Source of the DNA: Clostridiaceae bacterium
GTDB lineage: Bacteria; Bacillota; Clostridia; Peptostreptococcales; Natronincolaceae
Reading direction: 5' to 3'
Assembly (NCBI GenBank): GCA_018432235.1
Contig: JAHDLO010000003.1
Coordinates: forward strand, 1 to 64,000
DNA: 64,000 nucleotides
The notes beneath the pieces are model-generated. The model ran no database searches. It was not told where the DNA came from and saw only the letters and a program-made list of their open reading frames with translations. The position numbers were made by a program, and so were the translations under genes. Below, in pieces: positions 43,702 to 51,406 of this stretch. Numbering within the stretch: the stretch's first letter is position 1; each line of letters opens with the position of its first letter.

Positions 43702-46113
43702 ATGCAGGAAAAAAATCGACTTAAACCGGAGGAACTGACAAGCCCATGTAATATCAGTGACTTTGACTTTGAAACTACCTCGGATTTAACACCTTTGAAG
43801 GGAATAATTGGACAAGAAAGAGCTGTTGAGGCTCTTAATTTTGGTCTAAGAATGAAAAAGAAGGGCTACAACATATACATAGCCGGGTTAAGTGGAACAG
43901 GCCGCAGCAGTTATTCCAATTCTATTACAGAAAAGCTGGCGGAGGAAATGCCCAAGCCCAACGATTGGGTGTATGTCTACAATTTTAAAAATGCGGATCG
44001 TCCGAAGGCTTTATGTATGGAGCCGGGGTTGGGGGCACAGTTTAAAAAGGATATAGAGGATATGATAGATCAGCTATTGAATGAAATTCCGGTGGTCTTT
44101 GGGGGGACTGATTATGAGACTAAACGAAATGAAGTCTTTAGGGAATTTCAGCAAAAAAACCAGGATCTATTGACTCAGCTTAATCAAGTAGCTCAAAAAC
44201 ATAGCTTTATGTTCAAGCAGTCAGAGCATGGCTTGGTAACAATACCGTTGAAGGCTGGAAGACCAATGACGCAGGAGGAATACGGGGAGCTTTCTCCAGA
44301 GGAAATGGCGGTTCTACGTGAAAATTCCAATGAGCTGAGTATAGACACGCTTGAAATATTCAACAGCCTAAAGCAGTTGGAGGAGCAGCTGAGGGAAAGG
44401 ATTAAAAAGCTGGATGAGACCGTCGGCTATGGCGTGATAAACTACTATATTAATAGGCTAATACAAAGATATGGACACAGAGAGAATATCATTGAATATA
44501 TTAATGAGCTGGAGGAGGACATTGTTCACAATATTGATCGATTTAAAAAAACCACTGAGGAGGAAAATGTACCTAATATTCTGATGATGCCGATGAAATC
44601 CGATGAGGGATTTCTGAACAGATATATGGTGAATCTATTTATCAATAATTCGGATCTTGATAAAGCACCGATTATAAATGAATCCAATCCTACCTTCTAT
44701 AATCTGATAGGGACAATTGAGTATAAAAATGAGATGGGCGTATACAAAACAGATTTTATGCAGATCAAGCCAGGGGCACTGCATTCAGCTAATGGCGGCT
44801 TTTTAATATTAAATGTCAAGGAGATATTGACACAGCCCTATGCCTGGGAAACTCTGAAAAGAGCGCTGAAAACCGGTGAGATCAATATAGAATCCACCAA
44901 TAAAATGATGGGCTATCTTGTTACATCTACGCTAAAGCCTGAGCCGATACCTCTAAATATTAAGGTGCTATTGATCGGGGATTCGGAAATCTATCATGCA
45001 TTATACAACATGGATGAGGATTTCAGAAAGCTATTCAAAATAATGGCGGATTTTGATGTAGAAATGAAGAAGGATAAAGAAAATATCTATAAAATGGCCA
45101 AGTTTATAGCAACCCATTGCCAGAAGGAAGGGCTTATGAACTTTGACAAGAGTGCAGTGGCGAGGGTAATAGAATACAGCTCAAGGCTTGCGGATGATCA
45201 GGAAAGGCTGAGCTCTCGCTTCAATCAGATAGTGGAAATACTATATGAGGCGGATGCATGGGCTGAACAGGCAGAGGCAAATATAGTTGCTAAGGAGCAT
45301 GTAGAAAAGGCCATACAGCAGAAAATTTATAGAAACAGTAAATACGAGGAAAAGCTAAATGAAATGTTCGATGAAGGAACACTGCTGATGGATGTAGAGG
45401 GTGAAAAGATAGGGCAAATCAACGGCTTGGTTGTAATGGGTACCGGAGAGCACAGCTTCGGTAAGCCCAGCAGGATTACCGTATCAACCTATAAGGGTAA
45501 ATCAGGTATCATAAACATTGAGCGGGAGGTCAGAAAGAGCGGCAGCATCCATGACAAGGGCGTGCTGATACTAAGCGGATATCTAGGTGAAAAATTCGCA
45601 CAGGAGGAGCCTATGTCGCTATCTGTAAGCATCAGCTTTGAGCAAAACTATTCCATGATCGATGGTGACAGTGCCTCTAGTACAGAGCTGTATGCGATCC
45701 TTTCCAGTATAGCAGAGGTGCCTATTAAGCAATATATAGCCGTAACCGGGTCTGTCAACCAAAAAGGTGAAATACAGCCTATAGGCGGTGTAAATGAGAA
45801 GATTGAAGGCTTCTTCGATGTCTGCAGGCTAAAGGGGCTAACAGGCCGGCAGGGGGTTATGATACCTAAGCAAAATGTCAAAAACCTAATGCTAAAGCAG
45901 GAGGTAATAGAGGCTGTGAGGAAAAATGAATTCCATATATATGCTATAGGGCATGTGGATGAGGGTATTGAAATTCTCACAGGAATCCAGGCAGGTAAAA
46001 AGGAAAAGGGTGAGTATCCAAAGGGGTCCATATCCTATATGGTGAGAGAAAAGCTTAAGAGCTTAATCAAAGACGAGGAAAAGGAAGCGAATAAGAAAGA
46101 GAATAAGGAATAA
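43702..46113 (+). CDS. Lon-like AAA+ protease with modified P-loop
   Basis: This 803-residue protein has an N-terminal AAA_32-type region and a C-terminal Lon peptidase domain. The Ser-Lys dyad is visible: Ser at about 657 (MIDGDSASSTE) and Lys at about 700 (GGVNEKIEGFF). The P-loop reads GLSGTGRS (residues 62-69), with Arg at the place of the invariant Walker Lys. The stretch HSANGGFLILNVKEIL replaces the normal Walker B region. There are no transmembrane helices, unlike archaeal LonB. The substrate is unknown; it may be a chaperone or protease with weak or no ATP use. It stands alone between terminators. Confidence 0.88.
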   Translation: MQEKNRLKPEELTSPCNISDFDFETTSDLTPLKGIIGQERAVEALNFGLRMKKKGYNIYIAGLSGTGRSSYSNSITEKLAEEMPKPNDWVYVYNFKNADRPKALCMEPGLGAQFKKDIEDMIDQLLNEIPVVFGGTDYETKRNEVFREFQQKNQDLLTQLNQVAQKHSFMFKQSEHGLVTIPLKAGRPMTQEEYGELSPEEMAVLRENSNELSIDTLEIFNSLKQLEEQLRERIKKLDETVGYGVINYYINRLIQRYGHRENIIEYINELEEDIVHNIDRFKKTTEEENVPNILMMPMKSDEGFLNRYMVNLFINNSDLDKAPIINESNPTFYNLIGTIEYKNEMGVYKTDFMQIKPGALHSANGGFLILNVKEILTQPYAWETLKRALKTGEINIESTNKMMGYLVTSTLKPEPIPLNIKVLLIGDSEIYHALYNMDEDFRKLFKIMADFDVEMKKDKENIYKMAKFIATHCQKEGLMNFDKSAVARVIEYSSRLADDQERLSSRFNQIVEILYEADAWAEQAEANIVAKEHVEKAIQQKIYRNSKYEEKLNEMFDEGTLLMDVEGEKIGQINGLVVMGTGEHSFGKPSRITVSTYKGKSGIINIEREVRKSGSIHDKGVLILSGYLGEKFAQEEPMSLSVSISFEQNYSMIDGDSASSTELYAILSSIAEVPIKQYIAVTGSVNQKGEIQPIGGVNEKIEGFFDVCRLKGLTGRQGVMIPKQNVKNLMLKQEVIEAVRKNEFHIYAIGHVDEGIEILTGIQAGKKEKGEYPKGSISYMVREKLKSLIKDEEKEANKKENKE

Positions 46114-46121
46114 AAAATAGG

Positions 46122-46199
46122 GCCGAAATATGAATTGACCTCCATAAGTTAGACCTAAAAATCTAACTAATGGGGGTCACATCAATAAATCGGCTCCTT
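46122..46199 (+). terminator. Terminator-like stem interrupted by a palindrome
   Basis: GCCGA (46122-46126) pairs with TCGGC (46190-46194), followed by TCCTTTTAGTTTTTT. The loop is taken up by the 44-base palindrome described separately. It serves the Lon-like gene. Confidence 0.5.
46136..46179. mobile_element. 44-bp palindrome with IS3-like end sequences
   Basis: TGACCTCCATAAGTTAGA (46136-46153) and TCTAACTAATGGGGGTCA (46162-46179) are inverted copies with 2 mismatches in 18 bases, 8 bases apart. TGACC-CCAT-AGTTAGA resembles the ends of IS3/IS150-type elements. No transposase lies between them, so this may be a solo end-to-end remnant or tiny MITE. Confidence 0.4.
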
Positions 46200-46222
46200 T
46201 AGTTTTTTGAAATTAGATTTAC

Positions 46223-46822
46223 TCATTCAATATCTGAGCCAATACCGTACAGACCACGATTATCTCTAATGCCCTCCTCTGTAATAATGTACTGCAGCGG
46301 ATAATCGTATTGATCAATCGGCAGCTCATCAACCAGCTGCAGCTGATAGGCAAGCCCGACTGTAGGTGTATCAGGTGAAAGCCTGGGTAAAAAACGGTCA
46401 TAATAGCCGGCTCCGTAGCCTATTCTATAGCCTTTCTTGTCAAAGCCCACACCCGGCACTAAGACGAGATCCAATAGACTCGGATCCACCTCTCTGACCG
46501 CCTCCGGCTTCGGCTCTAAGACGCCAAAATTGCCGGGTTGTAAATCCTCAATGGGATTTTTCAGCTCTGACACTATGATAGCTTTTGTGCTGTGGACGGT
46601 AATCGGGATAAAGACTCTCTTGCCCCGCTGAAGTAGGTCATCAATAATTTCCTCTGTGTGCACCTCGTTTCTAAAGGCAATATATAACATCACCCGTTCC
46701 GCTTCCTTATATAAAGTAGTGGCTCTTAATTCTGTAAAAATTTGGCGACTCTTCAAGGCCGCCTTCTCCTTTGATAAGCTGCTTCTTTTGTTGATCAAGG
46801 CCTCCCGTAAAACTTTTTTCAT
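46223..46822 (-). CDS. 5-formyltetrahydrofolate cyclo-ligase
   Basis: This ATP-dependent enzyme turns 5-formyl-THF into 5,10-methenyl-THF and so recycles folate. The 199-residue protein (MTHFS/YgfA family) has the signature LVPGVGFDKKGYRIGYGAGYYDRFL near residues 118-142, the N-terminal KSRQIF helix, and FIPIT. It is on the minus strand, convergent with the Lon-like gene. Its start at 46822 has AGAGGAGGAG upstream on that strand. In Clostridia it is often near one-carbon or division genes; no partner is seen. Confidence 0.9.
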   Translation of the reverse strand: MKKVLREALINKRSSLSKEKAALKSRQIFTELRATTLYKEAERVMLYIAFRNEVHTEEIIDDLLQRGKRVFIPITVHSTKAIIVSELKNPIEDLQPGNFGVLEPKPEAVREVDPSLLDLVLVPGVGFDKKGYRIGYGAGYYDRFLPRLSPDTPTVGLAYQLQLVDELPIDQYDYPLQYIITEEGIRDNRGLYGIGSDIE

Positions 46823-46887
46823 GGTGTCTCCTCCTCTAAAATACTGGTCTTCCTTCTATTTTAACAGAATTTTGGAAATCAATTCAA

Positions 46888-46917
46888 TTGAAAATAACCC
46901 AGAAGTAAGGGTATAAT
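46888..46917 (+). promoter_or_regulatory. Promoter upstream of ftsE
   Basis: TTGAAA (46888-46893), 18 bases, TATAAT (46912-46917). It lies about 165 bases before ftsE and points away from the folate gene. Confidence 0.55.
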
Positions 46918-47083
46918 TATTTTGTATAAGCCTGCAGTAAAAAAAGCCTTCGTGAGACTTTTTGAAAAAAAAACTGCTTGCTTAAAAATATAGGTATTTT
47001 TTACCACAATTTTATCGTGTTTTTTGCAGGAATTAAGCATCGGATGTCGAAATTATAATATTTGTATACAGGAGTTGATCAAA

Positions 47084-47770
47084 TTGATAGAAATGAAAGG
47101 TGTCAATAAGGTATATCAAAAAGGTGTACAAGCCCTTGCTAATATAAATCTTAAGATAGAAAAGGGTGAATTTGTATTTCTAGTTGGTCCCAGCGGTGCT
47201 GGGAAATCTACATTCATTAAGCTCTTACTTAAGGAAGAGGAGCCGACAGAGGGTCAAATAAACATCGACAGTCAGGACATTACAAATCTCTCCCGTCGTA
47301 AGGTTCCCTACCTAAGAAGAAATATAGGGGTTATATTTCAAGATTTCAGATTACTCCCTAATAAAACGGTTTTTGAAAATGTTGCTTTTGCAATGCAAAT
47401 TATAGAAGCCTCCTCGAAGGATATACGAAGGCAGGTGCCAATGGTATTAGGGATGGTGGGCCTCAGTGATAGAGCCTCACAATATCCGCATCAGCTGTCG
47501 GGGGGAGAACGACAAAGAGTTTCAATTGCAAGAGCTATAGTAAACAATCCATCAATATTGATTGCAGATGAACCAACAGGAAATCTTGACCCTGAAACCG
47601 CCTGGGAGATTATGAAGGTCCTGCGACAGATTAATAGAAGAGGTACAACCGTCTTAATGGCCACCCACGCCAAGGAAATTGTAGATGTTATGCAGCAGCG
47701 GGTAATCGCCCTGGAACGAGGCAAAATCGTTAGAGATCAGCAAAGGGGTGCATACGGCTATGAAGATTAG
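47084..47770 (+). CDS. ftsE: Cell-division ABC ATPase FtsE
   Basis: FtsE with FtsX forms an ABC-type complex that activates wall hydrolases at division or elongation sites. The 228 residues contain Walker A GPSGAGKS, Q-loop VIFQDFRLLPNKTVFENV, signature LSGGERQRV, Walker B ILIADEPTGNLDP and switch ATHAKEI. I prefer TTG 47084 (MIEMKGVNKVYQKG) with AGGAG nine bases upstream; ATG 47093 is possible. It overlaps ftsX by 11 bases. An M23 hydrolase gene follows ftsX. Confidence 0.93.
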   Translation: MIEMKGVNKVYQKGVQALANINLKIEKGEFVFLVGPSGAGKSTFIKLLLKEEEPTEGQINIDSQDITNLSRRKVPYLRRNIGVIFQDFRLLPNKTVFENVAFAMQIIEASSKDIRRQVPMVLGMVGLSDRASQYPHQLSGGERQRVSIARAIVNNPSILIADEPTGNLDPETAWEIMKVLRQINRRGTTVLMATHAKEIVDVMQQRVIALERGKIVRDQQRGAYGYED

Positions 47771-48656
47771 AACTGTAAAATATATGTTTAGACAGGGACT
47801 AGTGGGACTATGGCGAAACAGAGGTATGAGTGTCGCATCAATTGGCTCTGTGGCAGCTTCTCTTGTGGTTTTAGGTTTAATCATAACTCTGGTATTGAAC
47901 ATTAATAACGTAGCAGAGCTGACACAAATGCAATTTGATTCAATTCAAGTGTATTTGAATGAAGGTCTAGATCAAAATGAAGTTCAAGAAATTGGTCAAA
48001 GGATAGGATCCATTGACGGCGTTCAGCTGGTGGAGTATGAATCCAAAGAGCAGGCCCTAAAGAACATGAAGGAGCGATGGGGTGAGCAGGGATATTTACT
48101 GGAATACCTTGAGAACAATCCATTGCCAAATTCCTTTATCATTAGCATGGAGACCTTAGAGGATGCCGACGGCATTGTGGCTGAGCTTCAGAAGCTGGAG
48201 GGTATTGACGAAATCAAATATTACAAGGAAATAATTGAAAATCTACTTAAGATAGCGGGCTTTATTAGAACAGTAGGATTAGTATTGATACTGATTTTAA
48301 TATTAGTGGCTATGTTTATAATCTCAAACACCATAAAGCTAACATTAAACGCCAGAAGACAGGAAATAAACATTATGAAGTATGTTGGTGCCACCAACTG
48401 GTTTATCCGATGGCCCTTTGTGCTGGAGGGTATGGCCCTTGGCTTAAGCGGAGCCTTAATAGCGGTATTGGTGGTTTACTTCGGTTATCAATATACCTTC
48501 CAGATTATTTCCGATAGATTTACTGTTATGGTCAGTGCCTATATGATAGGGACAAGGGCCATGATGCATACAACCATATCGATGTTCTCGGTATTGGGAG
48601 CAGGTGTCGGTGCATTGGGAAGCTTCATTTCCCTTAGAAAGCACCTAAGAGTATAG
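47760..48656 (+). CDS. ftsX: Cell-division permease-like protein FtsX
   Basis: This 298-residue membrane protein has one N-terminal helix (about 21-46), a large outer domain (MQFDSIQVYLNEGLDQNEV; DEIKYYKEII), and three C-terminal helices (VGLVLILILILVAMFIISNTI, LGLSGALIAVLVVYFGYQY, MFSVLGAGVGALGSF). These mark FtsX, which passes the FtsE ATPase signal to outside hydrolases. I prefer ATG 47760 (MKIRTVKYMFRQG). The next gene, 23 bases on, codes for a likely partner hydrolase. Confidence 0.93.
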   Translation: MKIRTVKYMFRQGLVGLWRNRGMSVASIGSVAASLVVLGLIITLVLNINNVAELTQMQFDSIQVYLNEGLDQNEVQEIGQRIGSIDGVQLVEYESKEQALKNMKERWGEQGYLLEYLENNPLPNSFIISMETLEDADGIVAELQKLEGIDEIKYYKEIIENLLKIAGFIRTVGLVLILILILVAMFIISNTIKLTLNARRQEINIMKYVGATNWFIRWPFVLEGMALGLSGALIAVLVVYFGYQYTFQIISDRFTVMVSAYMIGTRAMMHTTISMFSVLGAGVGALGSFISLRKHLRV

Positions 48657-48679
48657 CAAATGTTAAGGGGGGCAAACAC

Positions 48680-49813
48680 ATGATGCTAAGGAAGACGTCG
48701 GTTGCTTTGATTGTAGCCGTAACATTGGGCGTTTCTACATTCACGGTCTTCGCAACTGATGCCAGCAAAATCAACAATCAGCTGCAGAATAACGCAAATA
48801 ATCAAAAAGCTGTAACGAATGAGATGAAAAAGCTGGAAACACAGACTAAGAACATCAATGCAGAGCTATTAAAGCTGGATAAGGCGATAGAGACTGCAGA
48901 GAATGAAATTGAGAAGCTGACAAAGGATATCGCCTCATCTGAGAAGCAAATAACGAAAACCACCACTGAACTGGTGGAGGCAGAGGAAAACATCGACGGG
49001 AAAAAAGACCTTTTAGGCTCCAGAATAAATGTAATGTATAAAAATGGCAACATCGGCTATCTGGAGGTACTTTTAAGCTCCAAGAGCTTTCCTGAGCTAT
49101 TGTCTAATCTAGACATGGTAAAAAAGGTAGTGGACCATGATGTTGAGCTGTTGAAGTTTTTACAGCAGCAAAGGGATGAAATAGAGAACAAGAAAATTCA
49201 ACTGGAGAATCAGAAGAAGCAGCTGCTTAATCTGAAAACCAGTATGGAATCAAAGCAGCAGAATCTTCAGGTCACCAGAGGACATCAGGAGCGTCTGAAG
49301 ACTGAGCTTCAGCAGGATCATAAGGCCTTGGCCAAGCAGTTGGATCAGCTGGAGAAGGAGGCCAATGCGCTGGAGTCCGAGCTGAGGAAGCTGCAATCCA
49401 GTGGTGCCTATATTGGTGGTGTTATGCAATGGCCGGTAACAGGCTACACTAGAATTTCATCGCCATACGGCAATAGAATTCATCCAATACTTAAAACCCA
49501 AAGATTCCACTCCGGTATAGATATCCCTGCCCCAAGCGGCGTTAAGGTGGCAGCTGCAGGACCGGGAAAGGTGGTTCACTCCGGAACGCTGGGAAGCTAT
49601 GGTAAGGTTATTATATTGGACCATGGCGGTGGGATAATGACATTATACGCGCATAATTCCAAGCTGGTGGTGTCGGTTGGTGATTCTGTCAAAAAGGGTG
49701 ACAAAATCGCTGAAATTGGAAGCACAGGTCTTTCAACCGGACCGCATCTTCACTTTGAGGTTCGTAAGGACGGAAAATACGTAGACCCAATTCCATATGT
49801 CAAAGGTAAATAG
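48680..49813 (+). CDS. Coiled-coil M23 peptidase (EnvC/PcsB-like)
   Basis: The 377-residue secreted protein has a signal peptide (about 1-26), a long coiled coil (about 30-240, rich in Gln, Lys and Glu), and a C-terminal M23 LytM domain. The zinc ligands are present in RFHSGIDIPAPSG and PHLHFEVRKDG. FtsX outer loops bind the coiled coils of such proteins in other bacteria (EnvC, PcsB, CwlO), so this is the likely FtsEX-controlled endopeptidase; its position next to ftsX supports this. The metal residues suggest it is active, unlike degenerate EnvC. Confidence 0.9.
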   Translation: MMLRKTSVALIVAVTLGVSTFTVFATDASKINNQLQNNANNQKAVTNEMKKLETQTKNINAELLKLDKAIETAENEIEKLTKDIASSEKQITKTTTELVEAEENIDGKKDLLGSRINVMYKNGNIGYLEVLLSSKSFPELLSNLDMVKKVVDHDVELLKFLQQQRDEIENKKIQLENQKKQLLNLKTSMESKQQNLQVTRGHQERLKTELQQDHKALAKQLDQLEKEANALESELRKLQSSGAYIGGVMQWPVTGYTRISSPYGNRIHPILKTQRFHSGIDIPAPSGVKVAAAGPGKVVHSGTLGSYGKVIILDHGGGIMTLYAHNSKLVVSVGDSVKKGDKIAEIGSTGLSTGPHLHFEVRKDGKYVDPIPYVKGK

Positions 49814-49819
49814 TGCTGA

Positions 49820-49850
49820 GCCGGAGAGAAATCTCCGGCCTTTGTATTTT
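49820..49850 (+). terminator. Terminator after the M23 gene
   Basis: GCCGGAGA and TCTCCGGC form an 8-bp stem around GAAA, followed by CTTTGTATTTTTT. Confidence 0.85.
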
Positions 49851-49886
49851 TTAATGAAGGCTTAGTAATAATAAATCTATATGCTT

Positions 49887-49915
49887 TTGAAAAGTTTAGG
49901 CTTATGAGGTATAAT
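49887..49915 (+). promoter_or_regulatory. Promoter of the S41 peptidase gene
   Basis: TTGAAA (49887-49892), 17 bases, TATAAT (49910-49915), 57 bases before the start codon. Confidence 0.75.
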
Positions 49916-49971
49916 GTAATTTAAATAGCCGTAATATAAAAGGTAGAGTCTTAGTCAAAGGGGAGAACAAA

Positions 49972-51189
49972 ATGATTAGTAAAAGAAAAGCAATAGTCGG
50001 AGCGATAATAATTGTTCTTTTAACCACTGTGCTTACAGTATCTGTAGGTAATTTAGTTGCATTGCAGCTTGGACAAAAGGTAGTGATAACGAAGGAAACC
50101 TACGATTATTATAAAAGTGTAAACAATCAGCATGGAAAGCTGCTGATGCTTAAAGAGTATTTATCCAGTAATTATTATAAGGAGCTGGATGATGAGGTGC
50201 TGATGGAGGGTGCCATCAGAGGAATGTTTGAAAGCATAGAGGACCCCTATACGGTCTATATGAACAAAAAGGAATTCAACGATCTTATGACCAGAACTCA
50301 GGGAACCTACGGCGGCATTGGTGTAATAGTTACCCCCGGAGAGGATGGCTTTGTAACAGTAGTATCACCTATAGAGGATACTCCCGGAGAAAGGGCTGGT
50401 CTTAGAACTGGCGACAAGATTACCCATGTGGACGGAGAAAGGGTATATGCAGATAAATTGGATTTAGCCGTAGATAAAATGAAGGGTGATCCCGGAACTA
50501 AGGTGAAGCTCACCATAGGCCGTGAGGGTACTGATCCGCTTGAGGTTGAAATAAAACGGGAGGAAATACGTCTAAAAACAGTTAAATCAGAGGTTATGGA
50601 AAATAATATCGGATATATACGGATTTCAATGTTTGATGAAAAGACGGCAGCTGATTTTAAAGCACAGCTGAAGGAGCTGGAAAAGAAAAAAATTGAAGGG
50701 CTCGTGATTGACCTGAGAAATAATCCCGGCGGTCTGTTGAGTCAATGTGTTGAGATAGCAGATGTGCTTTTGGGTGAGCAGGTGATTGTATATACAGAGG
50801 ATAGAAATGGCAATAGAGAGATAGAAAAGTCTGATAAGGCAGGCGTTAATTATCCACTGGTGTTAATCGTAAATGAAGGCAGCGCCAGTGCTTCTGAAAT
50901 CCTGGCAGGGGCTGTTCAGGACGGCGGTCAGGGAATAATTCTAGGTACGACAACCTTCGGCAAGGGATTGGTACAGCAGGTTAAGCCCTTAAATGATGAC
51001 ACCGGCTTTAAGTATACCGTATCCCAGTACTTTACACCAAACGGAAGCAATATCCATGGCATCGGCATTGAGCCAAATGTAGTGGTGGAGCTGCCGGAGG
51101 AGCTGAAGGAGGCTGTAACGGTGGAAAGAGAACAGGACACACAGCTAAAGCGGGCATTAGAGGAAATCAAAGAAATGATTGGGAATTAG
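49972..51189 (+). CDS. ctpA: C-terminal processing peptidase, S41 family
   Basis: This membrane-anchored serine protease has 405 residues: an N-terminal helix (about 8-32), a PDZ domain (about 105-195, with GTYGGIGVIV and AGLRTGDKITHVDG) and the S41 catalytic domain. The nucleophile Ser lies in NEGSASASEILAGA and the general-base Lys in TTFGKGLVQQ. Bacillus CtpB, with this layout, is a sporulation signalling protease; here CtpA follows ftsEX and the hydrolase but has its own promoter. The target is not known. Confidence 0.93.
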   Translation: MISKRKAIVGAIIIVLLTTVLTVSVGNLVALQLGQKVVITKETYDYYKSVNNQHGKLLMLKEYLSSNYYKELDDEVLMEGAIRGMFESIEDPYTVYMNKKEFNDLMTRTQGTYGGIGVIVTPGEDGFVTVVSPIEDTPGERAGLRTGDKITHVDGERVYADKLDLAVDKMKGDPGTKVKLTIGREGTDPLEVEIKREEIRLKTVKSEVMENNIGYIRISMFDEKTAADFKAQLKELEKKKIEGLVIDLRNNPGGLLSQCVEIADVLLGEQVIVYTEDRNGNREIEKSDKAGVNYPLVLIVNEGSASASEILAGAVQDGGQGIILGTTTFGKGLVQQVKPLNDDTGFKYTVSQYFTPNGSNIHGIGIEPNVVVELPEELKEAVTVEREQDTQLKRALEEIKEMIGN

Positions 51190-51216
51190 TAAAAGTGTAC
51201 AGTGAATGATGATTAG

Positions 51217-51247
51217 AAAAATATCCTCGTTAAATGGGGATATTTTT
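51217..51247 (+). terminator. Terminator after ctpA
   Basis: AAAAATATCC and GGATATTTTT form a stem with the T run in its right arm. Confidence 0.8.
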
Positions 51248-51258
51248 CTTTATATCTG

Positions 51259-51287
51259 TTGACATTTATATACAGTAGGGATATAAT
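51259..51287 (+). promoter_or_regulatory. Consensus promoter of uvrB
   Basis: TTGACA (51259-51264), 17 bases, TATAAT (51282-51287). A second possible promoter, TTGTTT (51342-51347) and TATAAT (51366-51371) with an 18-base gap, lies nearer the gene. Confidence 0.85.
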
Positions 51288-51292
51288 TTATT

Positions 51293-51306
51293 CGAACAAA
51301 CGTTCT
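51293..51306. promoter_or_regulatory. LexA (SOS) box before uvrB
   Basis: CGAACAAACGTTCT matches the Gram-positive LexA consensus CGAAC-N4-GTTCG at 9 of 10 fixed bases. It lies 6 bases after the -10 of the first promoter, across the expected start of transcription, the right place for repression. Confidence 0.8.
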
Positions 51307-51406
51307 TCAAAATGATATGGCAATATATTCTACAGGGAATTTTGTTTTATGTCAACCTATTGTGGTATAATTATATGAGAAAATTTTTTATATGAGAGGT
51401 AACATC

